NCBI RefSeq assembly: GCF_011397635.1 | Contig: NC_064761.1 | Coordinates: 36,792,143 to 36,856,142, forward strand | Direction of reading: 5' to 3' | DNA length: 64,000 nucleotides | Source: Epinephelus fuscoguttatus | Lineage: Eukaryota > Chordata > Actinopteri > Perciformes > Serranidae | Part shown: in pieces, positions 12,501 through 23,200 of the stretch | How positions within the stretch are numbered: the stretch's first letter is position 1 | How the letters are laid out: each line of letters begins with the position of its first letter | Notes under the pieces: model-generated | Told to the model about the DNA's origin: nothing | What the model saw: the letters and a program-made list of their open reading frames with translations, nothing else | Database searches by the model: none | Program-made: the position numbers and the translations under genes

Positions 12501-14890
12501 TTAAGCTTCAAACATTTGTTTGGGACACAGTGTTTGAGTTCTCAAACGTTCTCAAACCTAAATGACAGATAAGGTCGTTTGCTAGTAACTCCCAACATGA
12601 CATATATGACTGTTAATGTTTTCACTTTTACACGTGGTTAATGTGCAAACAGTCGCACTAACTTGGTAATGTTAAGGCAACAAAACTAGTCCCGCCCTAC
12701 TATGCTGTGATTGGCTAGTACTAACCCTAATCATGACCTCTTTGCCCTCAACCTATACTGCCTCCAACCTTGACACAATGATGTAATGAGCACTACACTC
12801 TTGGGTAAAAAAAAGTTGTGTGTTTGAATTAGCACTGACATCTCAACAACACATTTTACTGCTCACCCGCTCCCTTTGTACACAGAGATGTAGTTCTCCT
12901 CTCCTTTCCATGGTGTGAAGTCAATGCAGGTCTTCAGTCTGTACTGGTCAAACGCCTTCAGGATCACTCCCTTTGCATTCATCTCTGAAGTGCAACACAA
13001 AAAACAGATGAAAAAGCCTCCTGAATTGGTGCATGTCCATAATAGCATGGTCGGCAGTGTGAGTTTGAGTGTTACCCAGATTGTCCTCTAGGTAGTAAGG
13101 GATGGTGGTCGGCCAGCGATACTTGTCTCCTAAGATGGAGTTTCTGCTGGGTGTCTGATGGGAATGAAGAGAACAACAGGTTGACAATCAGGGTGGATAA
13201 AGGAAAGAGAGAACACAAGCTTGAAGCTCACAGATTCACTTAAATTGCTAGCTTTCCTTGACTGCCATGTAAATCTGATTTCTTTCAAGCCAATGAGGTC
13301 TTACTGGGAGACTTCTTGATCCATGGTGAACCTCCCAGATGATGTTAGACGAGCCCTGACTCTGAACACCTTTAAGTCAAAGATGAGAGCGTTCCTTTTT
13401 CACACTGCCTACTCCACCCTGTAATGACTGCAAACTTAATTTTAAACTCTATTTTGAGTAATTTAATATCTTTTTTTATCTTTGCACCTCATGTCAGCAC
13501 TTTTGCTATTTTAAATTGTGTTTTTTATTTAATTGTAAATGATTTGGTGATTAATTTTACCTCTTTCATCTTTTTTTCTCTTTTCTCGTAAATCTGTATC
13601 ATTTGTTATGTTTTATATTTTATTGCTCTGTAAAGCACACTGCATTGCCCTTCTGTATGAAATGTGCTATACATATGGGGCTCTCATCTCCCGCATAAAA
13701 TTAAATGCATGCATGAATTTTTTGTTTTATGTTCTTTTCTTTTGTCATGTTTGATTTTGTTGTTTGACATATGATGTTAAAAGGATCATTTTTCAATGGT
13801 ATATAATGTTTATCTGTCCAATGTTCTGTTATATTTGAAATACAATCAATTAAAAAAAATAAATATTATTTATAATGTTTAAGAATATTTAAATATATTT
13901 AAATATCAAATAAATATATTTAATAATATAATATATAATTAAATAAATAAATGTCAAGGTTTGCAAAAGTTATATTTTTCTAGCGATATTATTATTATTA
14001 CACAAATTATCTGAACTGTTTGAGAAAAGAAAATACCTGTTTTATGCTCAATTATCCACATAAGCACGCAATATTAACTGAATCAAAATTAATGATAGGA
14101 CTAGGTAATTTCTGAGGATCATCTGTGACTGTATAGAGGTATAATATCAGGTGTGCACCGATTTTTCTGTGCTCCAAATGTCCTCTGTACTCTGTACGCC
14201 TGAATATACAGATCACTGAGAGTAGCAGCAGTTTTTGGTGTCTGTGCACACTAGCTTACTTCGTACATCTCGATATCTCCCTCCACCAGGTCCAGCCCAG
14301 CCGCTGCAAAGGGAAATTATATCAATTCATGAACATGCTCAGAGACACAGAGACAGATTATACAACAAAGCAAAACAAAAATAATATCTCTACAAACCTT
14401 TGTTGATGTCAAACATGTCCCAGTCATGACCATCATCGACGTCAGTCTCTGTGGATGTAGAATCAATAACATGCAGCTCAAAAATTGGAATACAGGATGT
14501 ATAAAAGTATTTTATTAACATAATTAGTAGAGTACTAGTGCAACTAGCACTGCTCCCTGCACCACAGACCTGAAAAATGTTTACTTTGATATTGTCACAT
14601 ATATTTTCAGCTTATTTATATTAGATTTAAATTCTGAAATTCTGCATTTTTTGTCTACCTTTTGACTGTCACTAACTTGAAAAACATCCTGATATGTGAC
14701 TCACCTATATCACCTGTTAGCTTAGCCGCTGCCTGGTACACACATTAGAAAATAAAATCGTAATCAATGTCATTGCAACGTCACTGTTTTGCACTGGAAA
14801 TATGATATGGATGTTGAAGTCACATAAAATGCAGAGGCTCACATTTACCAGTCCCAGGCCAAACAACAGAACAATCCACCTGAGGTCCAT
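3589..14890 (-). CDS. mep1b: Meprin A subunit beta (astacin metalloprotease)
   Basis: Zinc metalloprotease of the astacin family; in mammals it is a brush-border ectoenzyme of gut and kidney. Coding exons (minus): 14890-14849, 14732-14705, 14448-14398, 14303-14260, 13154-13076, 12984-12867, 11215-11037, 10931-10713, 9284-9135, 8474-8259, 7341-7085, 6876-6666, 4257-4081, 3979-3714, 3609-3589; 2,058 bases, 685 residues, all phases agree. Start: ATG in gccATGg context, followed by a hydrophobic signal peptide. Activation site is near R59/N60. Zinc motif HEFLHALGFWH is at 150-160; the Met-turn SVMHY is at 205-209. The MAM domain lies at about 263-424, MATH at about 426-590, a membrane helix at about 631-653, then RRRR and a tail ending EQMTKF. 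The CSSPVGNQRVGKQ region and VEDISHL after MATH match meprin beta better than alpha. The usual EGF-like module is missing. The donor at 4,080 (G|gtgcag) and the last exon are inferred. Confidence 0.9.
4370..4513 (+). repeat. Dispersed repeat, copy 1 of 3 ('ggccacttgaggctgg' family)
   Basis: Contains ctgcagttcctgtaacggcc followed by acttgaggctggctccaag, then tttacagcagaaataaacgt. The same order of words occurs at 15,230-15,320 (plus, partial) and at 48,975-49,083 (minus). It lies in the mep1b intron before exon 13. I recognise it as a high-copy percomorph repeat; its class is not clear from the sequence. Confidence 0.55.
4530..5593. mobile_element. Non-autonomous DNA transposon with TA target site
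   Basis: Inverted ends: taggggagactggggtgagt at the left, and at the right a segment whose reverse complement is taggggagaccagggtaaga. The flanking TA is compatible with a TA target duplication. It lies in the mep1b intron between exons 12 and 13. An open frame at 4,892-5,254 (plus) runs through the middle. Its first half is Lys/Phe/Pro-rich and does not look like a transposase. The middle may be captured host sequence, or chance. Confidence 0.6.
5600..6340. repeat. Repeat-derived intron sequence
   Basis: Two recognisable pieces: about 5,640-5,780, with repeated 'cccttgtc' and 'cccatgtcag' words, and about 6,060-6,290, containing ccgccacctgctcgtatgga and a 'gtggtgtgttcatgagcaac' run. Both resemble non-autonomous elements common in percomorph genomes. 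No coding function is supported although several short frames are open. Confidence 0.4.
6430..6612 (+). repeat. Dispersed repeat with 'aagatggcgacagcc'
   Basis: Contains atggtcacttctggctccaa and then aactctaagatggcgacagc, ending with gatgtcacagtggctatgtc. This word order is familiar from many percomorph introns. It ends about 55 bases short of mep1b exon 12, so it lies just beyond the splice donor. Confidence 0.45.
9730..10270 (+). mobile_element. LINE fragment, C-terminal part of reverse transcriptase ORF
   Basis: The plus-strand translation around 9,925-10,264 has the pattern MSFLRRVTGLSLRDRVR, then LGVEPLLLHVEK, then GRRPRGRPRTHWMDYMSHLA and W-E-H-L-G-V-P. This is the well-known C-terminal end of a class of fish non-LTR retrotransposons. 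The reading frame breaks between 'HVEK' and the 'LEVFQACPTGRR' block, where W-F-G-H-type residues are scrambled. No 5' part of the ORF is present, so it is a dead 5'-truncated copy in the mep1b intron between exons 8 and 9. The clade is not resolved. Confidence 0.75.
11663..12197. mobile_element. Long fold-back element with tandem repeat in the loop
   Basis: The left arm, starting tatggggtgccgtttgtaaa, is repeated in inverted form at the right end (tttacaaatggcaccccata). The arms match over roughly 150-200 bases, including gtggtgtgaatttttta-like and tttgaaatatttaa-like blocks. The loop at about 11,820-12,000 holds many copies of a 12-13 base unit built from 'aaatctaaatgtt'. No coding frame. 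A TA at both ends suggests a TA target. Lies in the mep1b intron between exons 6 and 7. Confidence 0.65.
13290..13690 (+). mobile_element. LINE 3' end (L2-like), truncated
   Basis: The segment gaacctcccagatgatgtta... encodes the familiar L-P-D-D-V-R and 'TFKSKMRAFLFHTAYSTL' tail of an L2-type ORF, followed by an AT-rich 3' UTR and a 'gctctgtaaagcacactgcat' end region. Only the last few dozen codons remain. It lies in the mep1b intron between exons 4 and 5, antisense to the gene. Confidence 0.6.
13860..13960. repeat. AT-rich simple repeat
   Basis: Runs of aaatatttaaatat and taataatataat with very low complexity. Probably the degraded tail of the preceding retroelement or a plain low-complexity tract. 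Confidence 0.5.
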
Positions 14891-15050
14891 GGCTCCAGCT
14901 GCACACACACTCGACCTGCCTCAGCCCAGCTGTGTCTGAAAAAATGTCTTTACTTAGTTTTTGTACAGAAGAAGAAACACTGCAGAGCATGCAACATTCA
15001 CATGATCTGATTTTTACAACTGGGGTTGAGGGAGATTACATAGCTGTCAA

Positions 15051-15063
15051 ATTAATTATTAAT
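15051..15063. promoter_or_regulatory. HNF1-like palindrome upstream of mep1b
   Basis: attaattattaat contains TTAATTATTAA, an exact match to the two half-sites TTAAT-N-ATTAA of the HNF1 family consensus. It is about 160 bases upstream of the mep1b start codon. HNF1 factors drive many gut and kidney genes, which fits meprin. The local DNA is AT-rich, so a chance match is possible. A splice-acceptor-like 'ttttttcag' between the site and the ATG leaves open a spliced 5' UTR. Confidence 0.35.
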
Positions 15064-15229
15064 TTAATAGTCATGATTAGCTTATCTAAGCCTTGTAGCC
15101 ACACTAATAAACATATACTGGTGCAGGAGGTTTTCAAAGTTCAAACAAGCAGTGCGCATAGACACAGACACACAGACAAGACCTTACCTGACAGTCCAAT
15201 CTGGTCATATTGGCAGTTTTACTCAAGTG

Positions 15230-15320
15230 GCAAAAATAAAGCCAATGTGGAAGTGCCAAAAACTGCAGTTCCTCAATCGGCCACTTGAGGCTGAATCCAA
15301 AAGTGAGTCAATCCCTGCCT
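15230..15320 (+). repeat. Dispersed repeat, copy 2 of 3 ('ggccacttgaggctg' family)
   Basis: Contains aactgcagttcctcaatcgg followed by ccacttgaggctgaatccaa. Partial copy of the repeat at 4,370-4,513, here in the mep1b/ddias intergenic region. The remaining 15,320-16,030 shows nothing I recognise. Confidence 0.5.
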
Positions 15321-16191
15321 ACTGTACTGACTTATTGCTAGTGGCGTAAGGTAGCTACCACGGGCCCTAGACTAGTGCATGCTAGTTACTAGTTACAATG
15401 TGCACACACCACGGGCAACTGTTTATAAAAAAGCCAAAGGAATCTAATTTACGGAGCTTTGCTTTTCTTACAACTAAAAGACACAACTGCTCGCCATACA
15501 TGCAGACGCGCTCAGCTTGACAGTCTTGACAGATTCTGCGCCTAAACTAGCGTCTGTATCGTATCGCTAGTCATATGATCAAATAGAGACTTGACATCAG
15601 ACAACATGAACATACATGTTACCAACAATCATCATTGCATATCTGTATATGACAAAAATATAAAAGGAATTAAATATAAAAGGAATTAAAGTGAATAATT
15701 TTTAATATATATAGTGATTTAATTTTTTTCATAAGTTTTGTTATAGATTGCTGCAGACTGTTTTACAAATAAAGTAAAAAAGAGAAGAAAGAAGAAAAAA
15801 GGAAATCATGACAGAAAGGGTATGCGTTTTTGACGGCATATAGCCTATAGTAAATGGCGCCATTTTTAATTTAATGTGAGTTCTTCTTTTAACACAGGTG
15901 GAGTTCAGAAAAGTTACCAACTGTTGCTTTAAGTTTTTAAGTTTTTTCATAGTAAATATAGTTTATGCGATATGTATACAATCATTTTTTTTATTTTTTT
16001 TTTTTAAGTTTGAAAATGTTTCACTCTACGGAAGTATATTGCTGCCAAATCAATGAAAAAAAGTAATGGATCAGTGTTACATTATAACATAAAAAGTTTA
16101 TTGTTCTAACAAGAAGTTTTTCACGTTATAGCAATATAGTTTCATGTTAAAACGTGAAGAGCATGAAAAGTTTCATGTTATGATAACACAT

Positions 16192-16263
16192 GGCTTGTTG
16201 GTCTAGGGGTATGATTCTTGCTTCGGGTGCGAGAGGTCCCAGGTTCAAATCCCGGACGAGCCC
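16192..16263 (+). tRNA. tRNA-Pro (CGG)-like sequence
   Basis: 72 bases fold as a tRNA. The acceptor stem pairs GGCTTGT with ACGAGCC through one G-T wobble. The anticodon stem CTTGC/GCGAG closes loop TTCGGGT, with anticodon CGG (proline) at 16,224-16,226. The A box TGGTCTAGGGG and B box GGTTCAAATCC are intact, so Pol III could start here. One A-C mismatch lies in the T stem (CCAGG/CCCGG). A SINE body follows at once, so this is either a real tRNA gene next to a SINE or, as likely, the tRNA head of the SINE. Confidence 0.6.
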
Positions 16264-16495
16264 ATATTTCAGGGGAGGCAGTACCTCTTGGGTTGTTCAA
16301 GTCCACACCAAATATCAAGCATGGACTGGTAGCTAGAGAGGTGTCAGTTCACCTTCTGGGCACTGCTGAGGGTGCCTGACCAATAGAGCCCCCTCACTTT
16401 CACATCTCTCCACTTAGTGCATGTATAGGTCCTGTTTTCAGCAAGAGTGGAAAAATTGAATTTCCCCTCAGGGATTAATAAAGTATATAAACAAA
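16264..16495 (+). mobile_element. SINE body and tail downstream of the tRNA-Pro-like head
   Basis: Contains gaggtgtcagttcaccttct, then cactgctgagggtgcctgac, then gtgcatgtataggtcctgtt, ending in aaaaattgaatttcccctca followed by gggattaataaagtat. This is the body of a SINE family that I know from many percomorph genomes; the tail resembles an L2-type 3' end. No clear target duplication was found, though 'aacaca' before the tRNA and 'aacaaaca' after the tail are similar. Confidence 0.65.
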
Positions 16496-16954
16496 CAATA
16501 TACTCTCATCACGTTATAACAATATAGTTTCATGTTAAAATGTGATAACTTATACTGATTGATTACAAGATAAGTTCTCATGTTTTCACGTGAAAATGTA
16601 TTGTAACAATGTAAAAAAAACTTCTTGTTAGAACAATATACTTTTCACATTATAACGTAATACTGACCCTTTTTTTTCCCTGGTGTGGCAGCAATATGTT
16701 TTTTTTATGTTTTTACGTTTCTGGCTATGGTAACTGGTGTAACTTTGGTGATTTTTATGTTGTGGCATGTTTTGTTTTCTTCAAACCAGTTTTATTTTTT
16801 TTTTGTTTAAACTATAAGTTCTTCCCCAGTGTAAAAAAAAAACAAAAAACTGACATGCCTCCCACTTTTTGCACCACCCATCCCGCTCATAAGTAACGAC
16901 CAGTCCCTGAATACATGGTTTTAATGTTTTCCCTGCTGGTGTTTCACCTCCAGT

Positions 16955-16967
16955 CCTGTAGGGGGCG
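16955..16967 (+). promoter_or_regulatory. CTCF-like core upstream of ddias
   Basis: cctgtagggggcg resembles the CTCF core (CC-N-N-N-AGGGGGC). It lies about 290 bases before the ddias start codon, within a short repeat-like segment gggggcgataatgcgcctcc that recurs near teleost promoters. Binding is inferred from sequence only. Confidence 0.3.
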
Positions 16968-17250
16968 ATAATGCGCCTCCAAGCGGGCTGTCCAACCGCC
17001 GGTAAATCAAAATAAGCAGAAGGAGAAATATATTTTGAAAAAGTGATTTCAGCTAGTTACAGATAAGAGACGTTAAGAGTTAACGTAGAGATGTTAACTT
17101 TGAGTTACATTTGGGTCTATTTTAATTTTTTGTTTTCGTGTTGACGTTGTTATAGTTACAGTTAAGTTAAAATAACACAGATGAGTGTTGATAAGTTTCA
17201 GTTAGCCTCAAGTTAGCCAGCTAGCTTCAGTTAGCCTACTCTGCTAGCTA

Positions 17251-20200
17251 ATGTCTGTTAGACGGGCTCTGGTGGACTGTGTTGTGTTGTCTCTGCAAGA
17301 TGCCTGTGTGTTTTATCCGTGCTGCAAAGGCTGCTTTTCAAGGATTGATGCTGAAGGACAGGACACGACGAGGTAAAAAAGATTATTCCAATACTTTTCT
17401 GTGGCTAATTAAAGTTGTTCAGGTTAACTGACATGAACAGCTTAACTTTATTATGTGCTACTGGCAAGTTTATTTGGAAGTAGGTAACTATATAAAGTCT
17501 TTAACTTTTCTGTGTGTGCTTAAAATAGAAAACGAATTGATTTCTGCAATGCAAATAACACTCCTGTCTTCTCTGTCTTCTCCACCTCAGATGCAGATGT
17601 GTTAAGTGTGGTTACAGCTGTCTGAGGGAACAGGTTGACTACAGGTATCGTCTCTCATTGAGGGTGACCCGGGACAGATGCATATTTGGAGTGACAGTGT
17701 TTGGGACCTGTTTGAACCAATTCTTTGGCATTCATGCAAGTGGTTTACAGAGGTGAGCAGAGGACATCATCTTTCCAGCAACTCCAGATTTCTGTAATTT
17801 ATTACTCTGTCAACTTTAATCACTCTTGTATTCATATTAAAGGAGCAGTGTGTAGGATTCAGTGGCATCTAGTGGTGTGGATTGCAGACTACAACCAGCT
17901 GAAACTGCTCATGTGTGCTAGGTGTAAACTCCAGGGGCAGTATTCACAAAGCTTCTCAGTAGTGACAAGATTCTGAGTAACTTTTTAGAGTTGTGACGTT
18001 TTCTCAGAATTTCCCCTTAAAGTTAAGACTATGTCCTTGAAAAGATAAAATGTATTCACAGAGCATCTTTTACCTTAAAAGGTGAAAAACTGTCAGGAGC
18101 AGGGAGGAGGACTTTTGAGAGGCTTCAGAGTTTCAGAGGTGGAAATGGTGGAAACACAAAGAGGTCAGAGAAATATTCTTCAAACACTGGTTGGCAGTGA
18201 GTAAATTAAATGCTACAGATTAGATCATGCAGGAATAATATTTGTAGCCGATACACACACATTACCTACCCAGTGTAATTATGCTATAACGCCAGAAATA
18301 AAGTGATCACAACACCATGATATTCGAAAAACCGTAAAACACAACAGTGCAGCAGTGATGACTTGTTTTAACCCTCCATCAGCAGAATGATCACAGTAAC
18401 AGTGACAACACTTTCACAGTCAGCAGTTCATTTCATTTCCACTGGGTGTCCTCACACCTTACAGGCTCACTAAAGGGTGTATCTGTGTCACCTATCAACC
18501 ACACCTCCTCATTAAGGTACAAGCTTCTGTCCCTTCCTCGCTCAGAGTTGCTTTGAGAACTTTCCTAAATCACTCGGACTATCCGGAGAGTTATCTGCAG
18601 AGGTCTCTTCCTCTCCAAAACAAAAAGGCCTGTTAATGTAAACCAGTAAAACTCCCTATTTAGATATAAATGGGTCATTCTAAGGTAACAAAAACACAAC
18701 AATTCTTATTTTCAAGTAATTATACATTACAGAAAACACACTTATTATATTTTATTCCACTTCTGCCAATATATCCCCATAAATTCTACGCACTGGACCT
18801 TTAAGTATGAGCATCATTTTTGTCTTCGGTAGGATTGAATATGATACTTGTTGTAGCATTATCAACCACAAAAATCAAAATTCTCTCAGGTTTTCAGGGA
18901 ATTTAAAGATATCTTAAACATGCCATGTATCTGAAGCATCACATCATTCTCTGTGTTGAACATTTAGACTGCATTTTTAACATCGTACAGACACAAGTCT
19001 AATTTAAGTGACCTCTTCAGTTACTATCTGACATTAGCTTTGTACAAGTTTCAGTGTGGATTGCTCACTTGTAGATACTTCCTGTTCCACATGCAGCAAA
19101 CTCTTGGGTTTGGTGGGAGTATATGTTGCAGAGGTTCCCCTGGGCATTTTCTTTTTCACATCTTGTAGTTGTTAGATGATGGTAAACAACAGACACAGCC
19201 TCTGCAGTGTGAAACAGCACCTCTGCTCTTTTTTACCCGAATGTTTTAATTTAGGAAAGTGTTTTAACGTATTAGTTCTTGAAGTTTTTAGTGTCAGGTG
19301 ACGTGATGTAACTCTACTATAAAACACTGGTGTGGATTTCTGTTGTGTCCGTCATGTTGTAGGCTGGTGGAGAACACGGACGGAGCATCAGACAGATCCA
19401 CATTGTTGGTGAAGGCTGTCAAGGACTGTTTCATTGGCAGACGTTTCATCTTCGGTATAAAGGTATAAGTGCGATTGGGTGTTGCTCTATTTAGTGCATA
19501 TGTTGGAGGATAAATAGCAAAGAATTGCAGTAAACAAATGGCTAACCAGCTTTGAGATCATTTAGAAACAGCGTCACCATTTCATAGTTTGACCACCAGA
19601 GAGGTCTGACAGGTTCATTCTTCAAGTGTAAAACATCCCATTTAGTATCTTGGTCACACCTCTTTAAAAAGAGAGTAATGCTGTGTCTTAAATCAGATAC
19701 TTCTGTTCGTACATCCAAATGTAGTACACTGCAAACACTATGTACTAAATGTAGTTTTGTCTCAAATCAAGCATGGCTGTTGTGCACTTAAAATAATGAT
19801 CATGAAATTTGGATAGATCATATAGTTACGTCATAACACATGTAACATCAATACCTGATAATATAATGTGCCGCTGTTAGCTAGCTAGTGAGCTAATGTG
19901 CAATGCTTTGGTGTTCACAGCGGTAGTTTGCTGCCATTTCATGAGTAGGACTGGCACGCTTAGTCGACTAATCGATGACTAATTGACTATTAAAATAATC
20001 GGTGACTATTTTAGTAGTTGACTAATCGGTTTGAGTCATTTTTCATAGAAAAGTACTATAAAAGTACCCCAAAATACTCTTATTGCAGCTTCTTACGTTC
20101 AGATATTGGCAGCTTTACACACTCTCCCATGACAGTGAACTAAAACCCTTTGGCGTGAGTACAAAACAAGACATTAGATTACATAATTTTGGGGGTTTGG

Positions 20201-23200
20201 GCAAGACACACCGACATTTTACAACATTTTAGCACATTTTTCGATGAAATGATTAGTCGACTAATCGAAGAAATAATCGACAGATTAGTCGACAATGAAA
20301 ATAATCGTTAGTGGCAGCCCTATTCATGAGTTTGAAATTTGTTTGTGGTCCTGCCCCTTCCACTACGAAGGCAGTTAGGTGACCATTAAGGGTGAGAAGT
20401 ATCCTGACCATTTTGGGTGCACCATGTTGGTACTCATAGTGCACTGCATTTTGTCATGACAGTTTCACTCTAACCATTGATAATCCAAAGTCCGTCCATC
20501 CCCTCAGGTTAAGAGTCTGGGTGTCATCCTGGACAGTACACTAACATCAATAATGTTACTCAGTCTGCATACATTAGTCGTCTTCGCCCATCACTTACAC
20601 CTCAGAGTGCTGCTATCCTCCCTCATTCTTTGGTTACATCTCGTATTGATTTTTGCAATTCTGTCCTCTTTGGTCTCCCTCTCAAGTGTCTTCATAAACT
20701 CCAGTTGGTCCTGAATTCAGCCGCCCGTATCATTACCAGAACTCCCTCCATAGATCATATCACTCCTGTTCTCCAGCAGCTTCACTGGCTTCCTGTGAAA
20801 TATTGCATCAATTTCAAAAGATTCTGCTTCTCACCTTTAAGGCCGTTCATAATCAAGCCCTCTCTTACCTGTCTGAACTCTTCTATATCTACACACCCTC
20901 CTTTACTCTTCTGCACTCCAGCTCACATCAGCTTTCAGCCATTCTGCCCCCCACCTTTGAAACTCTCTCCCCCACAATATTCGCAATATTGACTCCCTTT
21001 TCACTTTTAAATCCCGTCTGAAAACACACCTTTTAAACTGGCATATTCGGTCTGATTTATCGTTGACACACATATTACTGATGATGATTTTATCAATTTT
21101 ATACCTAGTAATTATGATTTTGTATAGTCATTTGATTAACTTTTATTTTATATTACTGTATTGTTTGACTTTATGATCTATGGATACAATGCTACTTGTT
21201 TTTTTGTTTTTTTTTTTTTACTGTGTCATTTGAGGTGTCTTTGAGTGTTCTGAAAGGCACCTATAAATAAAATGCATTAGTATTATTCTCAGTGTGAACG
21301 CACTCATGCAGTCAAAATAACAAGTATGATAGAGTATCTTTTTTTAGGCACAGCATAAGAGTCTACAGCCATGCTAACAGCTCCGTAAAGCTCCCCTCCA
21401 GTTTAAATCATGGACACAAGGTGTTGCTCTTCATTACGGGCATTTATGAACACAAACATGCCACAAAACATGCTGTGAGAATTAAAATAAATACACAAAA
21501 TCATAACACAACTAAAGCTTGCATACTCCATAAATTTCACAGCCATAAACAGTTAAACCTGCAGAAAATGAACTTCAGCGTTTACTGAAATAGGGTGGGA
21601 TACTACATCTCTGTTATGTGAACAAGCATTTAACTGTTACAGACCCCATCAGCGTAAACAGTAGGCACAATGCAGAAACAGATAACTTAAGTTTTCATAC
21701 CTCATTTGTTGCGTTAAGATCAGAAACCTCTATGCGTTAAGTGTCTTCACAGCTCGGTAGTCATAGTGTATGTTCATGCAGCAAAGTGACTTTACTCATC
21801 ATCCATAGCACCCGGCAGGTATAGAGTGCAGCTTTGAATAAAGACACAAAGACCAGAACACCATGCAAACACAAAGTATAGGTTCTGCTAAACAGGTCTT
21901 TCCAGATACATATATCCTTACATTATTCTTACTTAGCATTCTTACTTCCTACTTATTCTTAATATTATATTTACCTTATATTCTTACTTCTTACTTATGT
22001 CCTTAATTATACTCATGTTAATTAACAAAAAATATTCTTTAATTCAACGTTAATTAATGAACTAAATGGTGTAACTGACTCTGATTGCAGCTGCAGGTGC
22101 TCTGAGCAAAATGCTAAAGTTGGCATGTTAACATTCTGATGTATAGCAGATACAATGTTTATCATCCAAGTTTAGCATATTACATTAGTATGAATTTATT
22201 AATTAGCACATAAAACAGTACAGCTGAGGCTGATGGAAATGTCATCAGTTTTGCTGGTAGGTATTCTGGCATTAGAAGAAAAAATAGTTTTGACCTGATG
22301 ATGGCAAAATAGGAATGGTTAAAGGACCGACAAAGTGATTACATTTCATTCTCAGTGGAACACAGACTTCTGTACCAAATTCCGTGGCAATCGATCCAAC
22401 AGCTGTCGAGACATTTCACAATAAAACTCAAACTTTTTGGTGGCAGTAAAGGAAAAGTCACCAAAGGCATTAGAGTTCATCTTTTGGACACCACAGGTGC
22501 TTGTACAAAATATTTTGCCAATCCATCCAGTAGATGGTAGGACATGTCACAGGATAAGTTAAAACTTTTTTTTTTTTTTTTTAATTTATTTATTTGATTA
22601 GGACAATGTACATTAATCAACATATCAGCAAAAAGCATCAATATAAATATGCCGGAGTTAGCACAGTTGCTAAATTTCATCCGTTGTCCCAAGGCAGGTA
22701 TAAAAAACATAGAGACAATACACCATGACAAATGGATAAAACATGTAGAAATCTTACACAAAAATAAGTCCTGATTCACATAAAGGTTAAAAGTCCATAC
22801 ACAAAATAGAAAAGACGAGGAGGTTACCCATGAGAGCAGGTCTGGTTTATTTTCAACCACTGTTTAAGGGTCTTTTTAAAGGTGGTGTAATTGTCCCAAT
22901 TTCTAACATGAGCTGGCAGTGTGTTCCAAGACTGTGTTCCTCTGATGGAAACCAGCATTTGGCCAAATTTAGTCCTGTGCCGTTGTACATCATAGTCTCC
23001 TCTCGTCAGTGCTCTGGTGTTTACTCTGGAAGATTTTTTCTTTATGAAGTTAAAACTTTGACTTGTTGGTGGCACGACAATCTTGGTGGATACTTCTTGC
23101 TCTCAACCATCCCTGGTCTTTTCTGTGTCCTTCAGGTATCCGAAACAGAAAGTGCACCTTGGTTAGGAGGACCTGTTTCCAATGGCTTCAGCAGTAAGGA

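Larger units (their letters stand above)
16036..16697. mobile_element. Fold-back element interrupted by a tRNA-Pro/SINE insertion
   Basis: Inverted ends atattgctgcca and tggcagcaatat enclose arms that match over about 100 bases: left ttattgttctaacaagaagt, right acttcttgttagaacaatat. A second inner block 'cacgttataacaatatagtttcatgtta' occurs at about 16,121 and 16,511. The segment between about 16,191 and 16,495 does not fit the palindrome and is the tRNA/SINE insertion. No coding frame. Confidence 0.7.

Noticed and set aside
14891-14908. In-frame upstream GTG as the start of mep1b
   Set aside because: The ATG at 14,890 has a strong start context and begins a good signal peptide; a GTG start is not needed.
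20630-20992. Independent protein-coding gene inside ddias
   Set aside because: The translation is the end of an L2-type reverse transcriptase with a frameshift; it is a dead LINE fragment.
22830-23135. Plus-strand frame running into ddias exon 4 from upstream
   Set aside because: This part is the antisense of a LINE 3' end. The acceptor at 23,135 marks the true exon start and fits the phase of exon 3.
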